DNA of 64,000 bases, taken from contig UQNN01000009.1 in assembly GCA_900542445.1 (NCBI GenBank), positions 1 through 64,000 on the forward strand, given 5' to 3'. The notes beneath the pieces are model-generated. The model did no database searches, was not told the DNA's origin, and worked only from the letters and a program-made list of their open reading frames with translations. The DNA comes from an uncultured Eubacteriales bacterium (GTDB lineage: Bacteria > Bacillota > Clostridia > Christensenellales > Aristaeellaceae). Of the stretch, positions 51,688 to 59,467 are shown piece by piece. The position numbers were made by a program, and so were the translations under genes. Each line of letters starts with the position of its first letter. The first letter of the stretch is position 1.

Positions 51688-53262
51688 ATGTCTCTTTCTG
51701 TCCTGCTGGCCGTCGCCTTCGTCGGCGCGGCGCTGTATTACGTCTGTCCGCTGCGCTTTCGATGGGTGCTGCTGCTCCTGCTGAGCTACGGCTTCTATCT
51801 GACCTGCGGCGTGTCCGCGCTGCCTTTCATCCTGATTACGACGCTGACGACGTGGGCGGGCGCGCTGAAAATCGGCCGGATCGGCGAAAGCGGCAAAGCT
51901 TATCTGCACGAACACAAGGCCGAACTGACCGCCGAGGAGAAAAAGGCGCGCAAAGCAAAGACGCGTTCCGCGCAGAGAATCTGGTTTTTCGCGGTGCTGC
52001 TGCTCAACTTCGGCGTGCTGGCCGTGCTCAAATATCTGAATCCCGTGATGGCATGGGGCGCGTCGCTGGCGGGCAAGAATGCCCCGGCGCTGGGGCTGGT
52101 TCTGCCGCTGGGCATCAGCTTTTACACGTTCCAATCCATGGGCTATCTCATCGACGTCTACAACGCCAAATACGCGCCGGAAAAGAACCCGGCGAAGTTT
52201 GCGCTGTTCGTCTCCTTCTTCCCGCAGCTCATTCAAGGCCCGATCGCGCGCTTTGACCAGCTTGAAAGCCAGCTGGTTGAGCCGCACCGCTTTGATCTGG
52301 ATAACATCGAGCGCGGGCTGCTGCTGATGCTCTGGGGCCTGTTCAAAAAGAAGGTCATCGCCGACCGCGCGCTGCCGCTGGTGGAAGCCGTTTTCGGCAA
52401 TCAGAGCGCTTACGGCGGCGCGGTCATCGTCGTCGGCGTACTGTTTTATTCCCTCCAGCAGTACGCGGATTTCTCCGGCGGCATCGATCTGGTGACGGGC
52501 ATCGCCCAGCTCTTCGGCATCCGGCTCGCGCCGAACTTTAAGCGGCCGTATTTCTCCGTCTCCCTCGGCGACTTCTGGCGGCGCTGGCACATCAGCCTGG
52601 GCAGCTGGATGCGCGACTACGTTTTCTATCCCTTCGCGCTGACCCGGCCCGTCTCCCGCATGAGCAAGGCGCTCAAAAAGAAAGTCGGCACGCACATCGC
52701 CCGCGCCCTGCCCGCCGCGCTGGGCAACATTCTGGTGTTCTTCCTCGTCGGCATCTGGCACGGCGCGCAGATGAACTACGTGCTTTGGGGCCTGTATAAC
52801 GGCGTGATCCTCGCGTTCACCGCGCTGGTCGAGCCGGTTTATAAAAAGATGAACGAGCGCCTGCCTCGCCTCACCGCTTCGGGCGGCTTCCACCTGTTCC
52901 GCATTCTGCGCACGTTCCTCGTCGTCAACATCGGCTGGTATTTCGACCGCTGCGTGCGCGCCTGCGACGCGTTTGACATGCTGCATAAGACGCTGTTCGC
53001 CTTTCAGCCCGCTCAGCTGTTCGACGGCACGCTCGGCAGCCTCGGACTTGCCGCGAAAGATTACCGCATTCTGCTGATTGCGACGTTCCTGCTCTTTATC
53101 GTCTCCCTCATGCAGGAACGCGGCGTAAAGGTGCGCGACTTCGTGCTCTCCCGCCCGCTCGCGCTGCGCTGGCTGATTCTGTATGTATTCATTCTCTTCG
53201 TGCTGGCGACGTTCGGCGGCTCCAATGTCGCCGACTCCGGCTTCATGTACGCGGTATTCTGA
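51688..53262 (+). CDS. MBOAT-family O-acyltransferase (DltB/AlgI-like), module 2
   Basis: The 524-residue membrane protein has about eleven helices and the MBOAT histidines His301 (FWRRWHISLGSWMRDY) and His358 (GIWHGA). A charged insertion at about 68-97 (HEHKAELTAEEKKARKAKTR) separates early helices. It should pass an acyl or aminoacyl group from a carrier protein across the membrane. It heads a run with two SGNH proteins, an adenylating ligase, a decarboxylase and a carrier. The relation to module 1 is clear but distant. Confidence 0.92.
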   Translation: MSLSVLLAVAFVGAALYYVCPLRFRWVLLLLLSYGFYLTCGVSALPFILITTLTTWAGALKIGRIGESGKAYLHEHKAELTAEEKKARKAKTRSAQRIWFFAVLLLNFGVLAVLKYLNPVMAWGASLAGKNAPALGLVLPLGISFYTFQSMGYLIDVYNAKYAPEKNPAKFALFVSFFPQLIQGPIARFDQLESQLVEPHRFDLDNIERGLLLMLWGLFKKKVIADRALPLVEAVFGNQSAYGGAVIVVGVLFYSLQQYADFSGGIDLVTGIAQLFGIRLAPNFKRPYFSVSLGDFWRRWHISLGSWMRDYVFYPFALTRPVSRMSKALKKKVGTHIARALPAALGNILVFFLVGIWHGAQMNYVLWGLYNGVILAFTALVEPVYKKMNERLPRLTASGGFHLFRILRTFLVVNIGWYFDRCVRACDAFDMLHKTLFAFQPAQLFDGTLGSLGLAAKDYRILLIATFLLFIVSLMQERGVKVRDFVLSRPLALRWLILYVFILFVLATFGGSNVADSGFMYAVF

Positions 53263-53276
53263 TCGGAGGCGGCAAT

Positions 53277-54701
53277 TTGAAAAACAAAACGCTCCGCGGC
53301 CTGCTTCGCCTCGCCGCCTTCGGCCTTTGCTTTGTGCCGGTGCTGCTGTTTGCCAACACCTTTCTCATCAAGACGGATACCTACGCCCGGCTGACGCTGG
53401 CGGAGATGAAGCAGCGCAGCGACATCGACATGGTGTTTGTCGGCTCCTCCATCGTGCGCGACCATTTCAACGCCGAGATGATCACGAAGGAAACCGGGCT
53501 GGAAAGCTTTTCGCTGGGCATTCCCTGCGCGGCGCTGCAAGCCGATCTGGCGATGACCAAAGAGTTTTACCGCACCAATCATCCTGAGTGGACGGTGCTC
53601 GTCGTCGAGCCGTTCACGTTCGACACGGTGAAAGAGGGCATCGAGGCGCAGTACGAGCTGATGCCGTATCTATCCTCCCTCGTCGAGCGCGTCAAATACT
53701 ATCTGAACCTCTGCCGGGAGGACGGATGGTATCTGGACAGGCTGTGCATGTTCCGCGACTTCGCCGTCGATTCGTTTTCGGATTTCACGAAGACCGTCGG
53801 CCTGCATTTCTGGCCGTTTGAAACCTACGAAAAACTGAAACCCAAGCTCGATAAGCGCATGAGTTATGAGGGCCGCGGCTTTGTGCGCTACAACACGAAA
53901 GACCGCGCCAAAAAGACCATCCGCCAGCAGATCATCCGCGAATACACCGGGTATTATTACGACCTGTTCCCGCGTTCCAAAGAGATGCTGCTGGAATACC
54001 GCGATCTGGTGGCGCAAAACGGCTCCAAGCTGCTGGTGTTCATCTATCCGAACCTGACGGTGCATAATCTCGCCATCCCCGGCTTTCTGGATTACAACGA
54101 GGCGCTGATGCGCTTCTGCAAGGAAAACGACATCGAGTGCGTCAACTTCTCGCTGGCCAGGCCGGAACTGTATCCCCGCAAGACGGACGAATACTATTTC
54201 GACCTGTATCACATGGTCGGCGAAGGTTCGGATATTTTCAGCTACTGCTTCTCCAAATTCTTCAACGCCTTCAAGGCGGGCGAAGACACAAGCGGCTGGT
54301 TCTATTCCGGAAAGTGGGAATACCTCCAGTCCGTCACGGTCATCCCCAACTGCTGGATTCAGACTTACCATCCGGAGGGAGACTGGAACATGGCCTGGGA
54401 GCAGGACGAGCAGACCGTCAGCGCCGCCAGCGAAAACGGCGCGCGGGACGTGTATCTGGCCAACTGCAACCACGGCCCAAGCGTCACGCCGGAATACCGC
54501 TTCTTCCTTCGCGACGAATCCACAGGAACGGAAACCCCGCTGACCGCTTGGCAGACGGAAGGCATTCTCTCCTGCGCCAAAGGCGAACTGACAGGAGCGT
54601 GCATCCGCGTCTATGCCCGCGCGCAGGGCGGCGAAGACGATCCTGAGCTGCATTTCGATTTCCACCCCGGCGAGGATGAAGAACCCTGCCTGCAAGTTTG
54701 A
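53277..54701 (+). CDS. SGNH/DltD-like extracytoplasmic protein with C-terminal domain, copy A
   Basis: The start is probably the TTG at 53277, behind GGAGGCGG. The 474-residue protein has an N-terminal membrane anchor, a nucleophile block VFVGSSIVRDHFNAEM (Ser57/58), and the Asp/His block FDLYHMVGEGSDIFS near 305-320. About 110 extra residues at the C-terminus look beta-rich. It is a clear paralogue of the next gene and should work with the MBOAT upstream on the outer face of the membrane. Confidence 0.88.
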   Translation: MKNKTLRGLLRLAAFGLCFVPVLLFANTFLIKTDTYARLTLAEMKQRSDIDMVFVGSSIVRDHFNAEMITKETGLESFSLGIPCAALQADLAMTKEFYRTNHPEWTVLVVEPFTFDTVKEGIEAQYELMPYLSSLVERVKYYLNLCREDGWYLDRLCMFRDFAVDSFSDFTKTVGLHFWPFETYEKLKPKLDKRMSYEGRGFVRYNTKDRAKKTIRQQIIREYTGYYYDLFPRSKEMLLEYRDLVAQNGSKLLVFIYPNLTVHNLAIPGFLDYNEALMRFCKENDIECVNFSLARPELYPRKTDEYYFDLYHMVGEGSDIFSYCFSKFFNAFKAGEDTSGWFYSGKWEYLQSVTVIPNCWIQTYHPEGDWNMAWEQDEQTVSAASENGARDVYLANCNHGPSVTPEYRFFLRDESTGTETPLTAWQTEGILSCAKGELTGACIRVYARAQGGEDDPELHFDFHPGEDEEPCLQV

Positions 54702-54723
54702 TTTTTTCGGGAGGCTTCCCTTC

Positions 54724-56058
54724 GTGAACAAAAACATTCGATCTTTTCTCCGGTTCGGCGCGTTCCTGCTGATCCTCGTGCTGGTGGTGCTGCTGGCCAA
54801 CGCCGTGCTCATCCAGACCGATACCTATTCCGCGCTTCCGCTCGCCGAGCTGAAAAGCCGCGACGACATCGATCTGGCCGTCGTCGGCTCGTCCATCGTC
54901 GGCGAACACCTCAACGCCAACCTCGTCAGCGAGCAGACCGGCTTAACCGCCTTTTCGGCTTCCGTGCCCAGCCTGTCTCTTCAGGGCGAAATCGCGCTGA
55001 CCCGCGAAATCTATCGCAAAAACAGCCCGGCTTACACCGTTTTAAGCCTTGAACCGTATAACCTCAACAGCGCCAAGGAATATACCTCGGCTTACTACCG
55101 GCTCACGCCCTATCTCTCCTCCTGGCGCGACAAGATTACCTATTATCTGGACGCATGCCGGGAAGACGGCCTGTATCTCGACCGCCTGTTCATGTTCCGT
55201 GAGTTCGGCGTGGAATCCCTGTCGGACATCCTCAAGACCGTCGGCCTGCGGCTCAATCCGCTGAAAACCTATGAAAAGCTCAAACCGACGCTCGACGATA
55301 CCGTGACCTACGAGGGAAGCGGCTTTCTGCGCTATGACCGCGAACCGGACGTGGCGGATCTCGTGCGCGAAAAGCTCCAGCGCGAGGAAATGCCGGACGG
55401 CTATGTCTACGAGCTGCTGGAGCCGACTAAGGCGCTGCTGCTGCGCTACAAGGCGCTCTGCGAAGAAAAGGGCAGTCAGCTGATGATTCTGCTGTTTCCG
55501 AATCTGACGGCGCACGCGCTGGCCGAGCCGGAATACCTGCCTTATTGCGAAAGCCTGATGGCCTTCTGCCGGGAAAACGGCATTCCGTGCTATAATTTTC
55601 AATACGTCAAGGCCGATTACATGGAGAACCTCGACGCGTATTACTACGACCTGTACCACCTCAACGGCGAAGGCGCGGACAAGTTCAGCGCGTTCTTCGC
55701 GCGCTTTTTCAACGCCTACGTCGGCGGCGAGGACGTGGACGGCTGGTTCTACGCAGACAGCGCAGAATACCTCGCTTCCGTCGATCGTGTCACCAACGCA
55801 TGGCTGATGCGGCGCGGCGACCAGTTTGTCGCGGACTGCAATCGGGGCACGCAGGTCACGCCGCTGTATCGCTTCTGCCTCTCCACGGACGGCGTGCAGA
55901 CCCTTCTGCGCGATTACAGCGAGGATAACACCCTCCCCGTGAGCGCCGTGCCCGCCGGAAGCAGCGTTTTTGTCTACGCCGTGCCCGCCGGTCAACCGGA
56001 CGCCGAACCGGTGTTCGACATGATCTGGTCCAGCGAGCTGGGCGCATACGGCACTTGA
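54724..56058 (+). CDS. SGNH/DltD-like extracytoplasmic protein with C-terminal domain, copy B
   Basis: The start is the GTG at 54724, behind GGGAGG. The 444-residue protein has a membrane anchor, LAVVGSSIVGEHLNAN as nucleophile block and YDLYHLNGEGADKFS as Asp/His block, then a shorter beta-rich tail. It shares long stretches with copy A (for example REDG-YLDRL-MFR and TYEKLKP), so the two arose by tandem duplication. Two different acceptors or two steps of one transfer are possible. Confidence 0.88.
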   Translation: MNKNIRSFLRFGAFLLILVLVVLLANAVLIQTDTYSALPLAELKSRDDIDLAVVGSSIVGEHLNANLVSEQTGLTAFSASVPSLSLQGEIALTREIYRKNSPAYTVLSLEPYNLNSAKEYTSAYYRLTPYLSSWRDKITYYLDACREDGLYLDRLFMFREFGVESLSDILKTVGLRLNPLKTYEKLKPTLDDTVTYEGSGFLRYDREPDVADLVREKLQREEMPDGYVYELLEPTKALLLRYKALCEEKGSQLMILLFPNLTAHALAEPEYLPYCESLMAFCRENGIPCYNFQYVKADYMENLDAYYYDLYHLNGEGADKFSAFFARFFNAYVGGEDVDGWFYADSAEYLASVDRVTNAWLMRRGDQFVADCNRGTQVTPLYRFCLSTDGVQTLLRDYSEDNTLPVSAVPAGSSVFVYAVPAGQPDAEPVFDMIWSSELGAYGT

Positions 56059-56083
56059 ACATTTGCCCTGAATCGGGTATAAT
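56055..56083 (+). promoter_or_regulatory. Possible internal promoter before the ligase gene
   Basis: -35 TTGAAC (56055-56060), 17-base spacer, -10 TATAAT (56078-56083). It is followed almost at once by a terminator, see 56097-56129. Confidence 0.55.
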
Positions 56084-56096
56084 AGAATAACACTTG

Positions 56097-56129
56097 GCGG
56101 GACGCGCTCAATGTGCGTTCCGCTTTTTT
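56097..56129 (+). terminator. Intrinsic terminator inside module 2
   Basis: GCGGGACGC/GCGTTCCGC stem (one G-U pair) and TTTTTT. It ends the MBOAT-SGNH transcript or attenuates transcription into the ligase gene. Confidence 0.75.
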
Positions 56130-56130
56130 A

Positions 56131-56321
56131 CTCCTTCCGTCTGCCTTCATCCGCCAACCTTCGGCGTTTTTCATCGTCTGAATCCACCACAGGTGGCGAC
56201 GATTCCAAACGTCCCTCTGGGAGGGAGGCTTTATCTTCTCGCCGTCACAACTTATACCCAAATGCTTCCTCTTAGAGAGCATAAAGCCTGCCGCCCGCTG
56301 TGCGGGAAGCAGGCAGGCGAA
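56131..56321 (-). repeat. Repeat family R, copy 2 (about 190 bp, inverted relative to copy 1)
   Basis: Reverse complement of 24343-24535 with very few differences over about 170 bases. It fills most of the 303-base gap between SGNH copy B and the ligase gene. Short open frames inside it are the same in both copies and are unlikely to be real proteins. Confidence 0.85.
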
Positions 56322-56361
56322 TGTTGAAGGAGTTGCAAAGCTGCATTTGAGGAATAAAATC

Positions 56362-57906
56362 ATGAACAATCTGATTCTGGATTACATGGAGCAGACCGCC
56401 GCGCGTCTGCCGGAAAAAACCGCCTTTGCCGACGAACAGACTTCCGTCGCCTTTGCCGCGCTCGTTTGCCGCGCGAAAAAGGTTGCCAGCGCGCTGATTC
56501 CGCTTGTGCCGCCGCGCAGCGTTGTCGGCTTCTACATGGACAAAGGCGTCGAAACCGTCGTGGGCTTCATGGGCGCGGTCTATGCCGGGTGCGCCTATTC
56601 GCAGCTGAATCTGCGCCATCCCGCGCCGCGCGTGCGCGCGATGCTCGAAACGCTGGATACGCCGATCGTCGTCACCAATCGGGCGCACCTGGCTCAGCTG
56701 GAAGACATCAACCCGCCCGCGCGCATTCTGCTCATCGAAGAGCTGGAAGAAACGCCGCTTGACGAGGACGCGCTTTCCGTCGTGCGCGCGCAGATGATCG
56801 ACGCCGACCCGCTCTACGTCAATTTCACCAGCGGCTCGACCGGCACGCCGAAGGGCGTGGTCGTCTGCCACCGCAACGTGTGCGAGTTTATCCCCTGCTT
56901 TGTGGAAACGTTTGCCATTACGGAAAATGACGTGCTGGCCAATCAGGCGCCGTTTGACTTCGACGTATCCGTCAAGGATATTTACAGCGGCCTGTTCACG
57001 GGGGCGCGCGTGGAAATCGTGCCGACGGCGTATTTCACCAACCCGACAAAGCTGATGGATTTCCTCTGCGACCGCGGCGCGACGCTGATGGTCTGGGCGG
57101 TCAGCGCGCTGTGCTTCCTGACGACGATGAACGCGCTGGCCTACAAAACGCCGACGACGCTTCGCGCGATCCTCTTTTCCGGCGAAGTCATGCCGATCAA
57201 GCATCTGCACAAGCTGCAAAAGTATCTGCCAGGCGTGCAGTATGTCAACCTCTACGGCCCGACGGAAATCACCTGCAACTGCACGTACTACATTGTGGAC
57301 CGCGAATTCGCCGAAAACGAGACGCTGCCCATCGGCGTGCCGTTCAAAAACGAGCGCATTCTGCTGCTCACGCCGGACGGCGGCGAGGCCGTGAAGAACG
57401 GCGAAATCGGCGAGCTCTGCGTCAGCGGCACATCCGTCGCACTGGGCTATTACAAGGACGCGGAACGCACCGCCGCCTGCTTCACCCAGAACCCGCTCAA
57501 TCACGCGTATCTGGAGCCGATCTACCGCACGGGCGACCTCGTGAAGGTCAACGAGCGCGGCGAAATGGTCTATGTCTCCCGCAAGGATTTCCAGATCAAG
57601 CACATGGGCCACCGCATCGAGCTGAGCGAAATCGAGGTGCAGATGACCGCCGTGCCCGGCGTGGAGCGCGCGCTGTGCGCCTATCTGGAAGACAAGGGCA
57701 AGATTCTCGCTTTCTACACGGGCGAGGCGGACAAGGCGGCCATCACAGCCGCGCTGCGCGAAGTGCTGCCCGGTTACATGATTCCCAACCTCTTCATGCA
57801 GGTGGAGGCCATGCCGCTCAACAAAAACGGCAAAATCGACCGCGCCGCGCTGCTGAGCCAATATGCCGCCGCAAAGGCCGCCAAAAAGGAGGCGCGACAT
57901 GGATAA
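56362..57906 (+). CDS. Amino acid-activating adenylation protein (DltA-like ligase)
   Basis: The start is the ATG at 56362 behind TGAGGA. The 514-residue protein is a stand-alone adenylation domain: NFTSGSTGTPKGVVVCH (A3), FDFDVSVKDIY (A4, with the aspartate that pairs with an amino group), NLYGPTEITCNCTYY (A5), YRTGDLV and the final lysine motif KNGKIDRAAL (A10). It should adenylate an amino acid and load it onto the carrier protein at 59232-59462. It resembles DltA, but the specificity pocket cannot be read reliably here. It overlaps the decarboxylase gene by eight bases. Confidence 0.9.
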   Translation: MNNLILDYMEQTAARLPEKTAFADEQTSVAFAALVCRAKKVASALIPLVPPRSVVGFYMDKGVETVVGFMGAVYAGCAYSQLNLRHPAPRVRAMLETLDTPIVVTNRAHLAQLEDINPPARILLIEELEETPLDEDALSVVRAQMIDADPLYVNFTSGSTGTPKGVVVCHRNVCEFIPCFVETFAITENDVLANQAPFDFDVSVKDIYSGLFTGARVEIVPTAYFTNPTKLMDFLCDRGATLMVWAVSALCFLTTMNALAYKTPTTLRAILFSGEVMPIKHLHKLQKYLPGVQYVNLYGPTEITCNCTYYIVDREFAENETLPIGVPFKNERILLLTPDGGEAVKNGEIGELCVSGTSVALGYYKDAERTAACFTQNPLNHAYLEPIYRTGDLVKVNERGEMVYVSRKDFQIKHMGHRIELSEIEVQMTAVPGVERALCAYLEDKGKILAFYTGEADKAAITAALREVLPGYMIPNLFMQVEAMPLNKNGKIDRAALLSQYAAAKAAKKEARHG

Positions 57907-59056
57907 CCTCTTTTCCATTGCCGAGCGCTTCGGCACGCCGTGCTTCGTCTTTGACGAGGTGCAGCTGGAAGCGCGCATGCGCGCCGTGCGCGAAATCGTG
58001 CCGAAAGCCGTCGGCCTGTGCTACTCCATCAAGGCCAATCCGTTTCTGATTTCGGCCATGCGCGGCCTGGTCGGCACGCTGGAAGTGTGCAGCCCCGGCG
58101 AGCTGGAAATCTGCCGTCAAATGGGCGTTCCGGCGGACATGGTGCTCTTTTCCGGCGTGAACAAGACAAAAGCCGATGTAGAACGCGCGATGGATTTGGG
58201 CGTGACCCATTTCACCTGTGAATCGCCGCTGCACATCCGCCTGATTGACGAAGCGGCGCGCGCGCGCGGCAGGGTTTATCCCGTTCTGCTCCGGCTGACG
58301 GCGGGTTCGCAATTCGGGATGGACGAGCGGGATTTCTTCGCCGCGCTTGACCGCCGTGCCGATACGCCGAACATCCGCATCGAGGGCGTGCATTATTTTT
58401 CCGGCACACAGCGCAAGAAACTCGACAGCCAGCGCAAAGAGCTGGCGATGCTGGCCGAACTGACCCAGAAATTGAAAACGGCATACAGCTTTGAAACCGT
58501 GCGCGTGGAATACGGGCCGGGGCTGTATTTCCCGTATTTCAATCATGAGGATCACAGCGACACGCTTGCGCCGCTTCGTGAGCTTGCGCCGGATTTGGGC
58601 GCGCTGGCCGAGCGCTGCGAACTGACGATTGAGATGGGGCGCTTTTTCGCCTCCGAATGCGGCGCGTATCTGACCCGCGTCATCGATACGAAGGTGAACT
58701 GCGGCACGGCCTACGCGATTCTGGACGGCGGCATTCACCACGTCAATTATCTGGGCGGCAATATGGGCATGCGCGTGCCGATCATCCGTCAATCTTCCGT
58801 GCGCGAAGGCGAGATGCAGCCGTGGGCGCTGTGCGGCAGTCTCTGCACGACGGCGGACGTTCTGGTGCGCAAAGCCGAGCTGCATCCGCTGGATCAGGGC
58901 GATATTTTGGCGTTCATGAACATCGGCGCGTATTCGGTGACGGAAGGGCCCGCGCTCTTCCTCAGCCGCGACATGCCGAGCATTATTCTACACGGCAAAG
59001 GCGGCGACCGTCTGGCCCGCGGCGCGGTGCACAGCTGGGAGCTGAACCACGAGTAA
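57899..59056 (+). CDS. PLP-dependent decarboxylase, fold type III (LysA/BtrK-like)
   Basis: The 385-residue protein has the PLP lysine in CYSIKANP (Lys45), His165 in VHYFSGTQ, an EMGR arginine motif (normally EPGR) at 245-248, Cys316 in CGSLCTTADVL and Tyr345 in GAYSVTEG. This is the diaminopimelate/ornithine/arginine decarboxylase family. BtrK of butirosin synthesis, in the same family, decarboxylates an aminoacyl group on a carrier protein. Overlap with the ligase gene and a carrier gene next door suggest similar carrier-bound chemistry here. Free amino acid decarboxylation is the alternative. Confidence 0.88.
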   Translation: MDNLFSIAERFGTPCFVFDEVQLEARMRAVREIVPKAVGLCYSIKANPFLISAMRGLVGTLEVCSPGELEICRQMGVPADMVLFSGVNKTKADVERAMDLGVTHFTCESPLHIRLIDEAARARGRVYPVLLRLTAGSQFGMDERDFFAALDRRADTPNIRIEGVHYFSGTQRKKLDSQRKELAMLAELTQKLKTAYSFETVRVEYGPGLYFPYFNHEDHSDTLAPLRELAPDLGALAERCELTIEMGRFFASECGAYLTRVIDTKVNCGTAYAILDGGIHHVNYLGGNMGMRVPIIRQSSVREGEMQPWALCGSLCTTADVLVRKAELHPLDQGDILAFMNIGAYSVTEGPALFLSRDMPSIILHGKGGDRLARGAVHSWELNHE

Positions 59057-59059
59057 CGT

Positions 59060-59120
59060 TTTGGGGCTTTGCCCCAAACCCCGCCAAGAACCTGAGGTTC
59101 TTGGATTTCCCACTATGATG
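59060..59120. repeat. Palindromic repeat unit (family P)
   Basis: TTGGGGCTTTGCCCCAA, ACCCCGCC, AAGAACCTGAGGTTCTT, GGATTTCCC. It lies between the decarboxylase and carrier genes, inside module 2. A degenerate family Q element follows at about 59168-59212. Confidence 0.8.
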
Positions 59121-59231
59121 GGATTCTGTAATGACGGCAAACACACTCTTTCCGTCTACTTTCAACAGTTTCCTCCGGAGGGAGCCGGTGCGAAGCGGCG
59201 GATGGAGTTTAACAAAAAGGAGTAATTGATT

Positions 59232-59462
59232 ATGCGTGACACCATTCTGGAAATCCTCGAAGACATCGGCGAGGACGTTGACTTTGACACCTGCGAAACC
59301 CTGATCGACGACGGCATTCTCTCTTCTCTGGATATCATTCAGCTCATCGGCGCGCTGAACGACGAGTTTGATATCTCCATTCCCGCGACGGAAATCATTC
59401 CGGAAAACTTCAACAGTGTAGACGCGATGGCCGCGATGGTCGCGCGTCTGTCCGAGGAGTGA
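59232..59462 (+). CDS. Acyl/aminoacyl carrier protein, module 2
   Basis: The start is ATG at 59232; a TTG at 59226 is in frame but the AAGGAG site fits the ATG. The 76-residue protein has the carrier motif GILSSLDIIQLI with Ser32 as the likely phosphopantetheine site. The usual DSL is SSL here. The acidic surface and the pattern resemble DltC more than fatty-acid AcpP. It should be loaded by the ligase at 56362-57906. Confidence 0.88.
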   Translation: MRDTILEILEDIGEDVDFDTCETLIDDGILSSLDIIQLIGALNDEFDISIPATEIIPENFNSVDAMAAMVARLSEE

Positions 59463-59467
59463 TTCAG

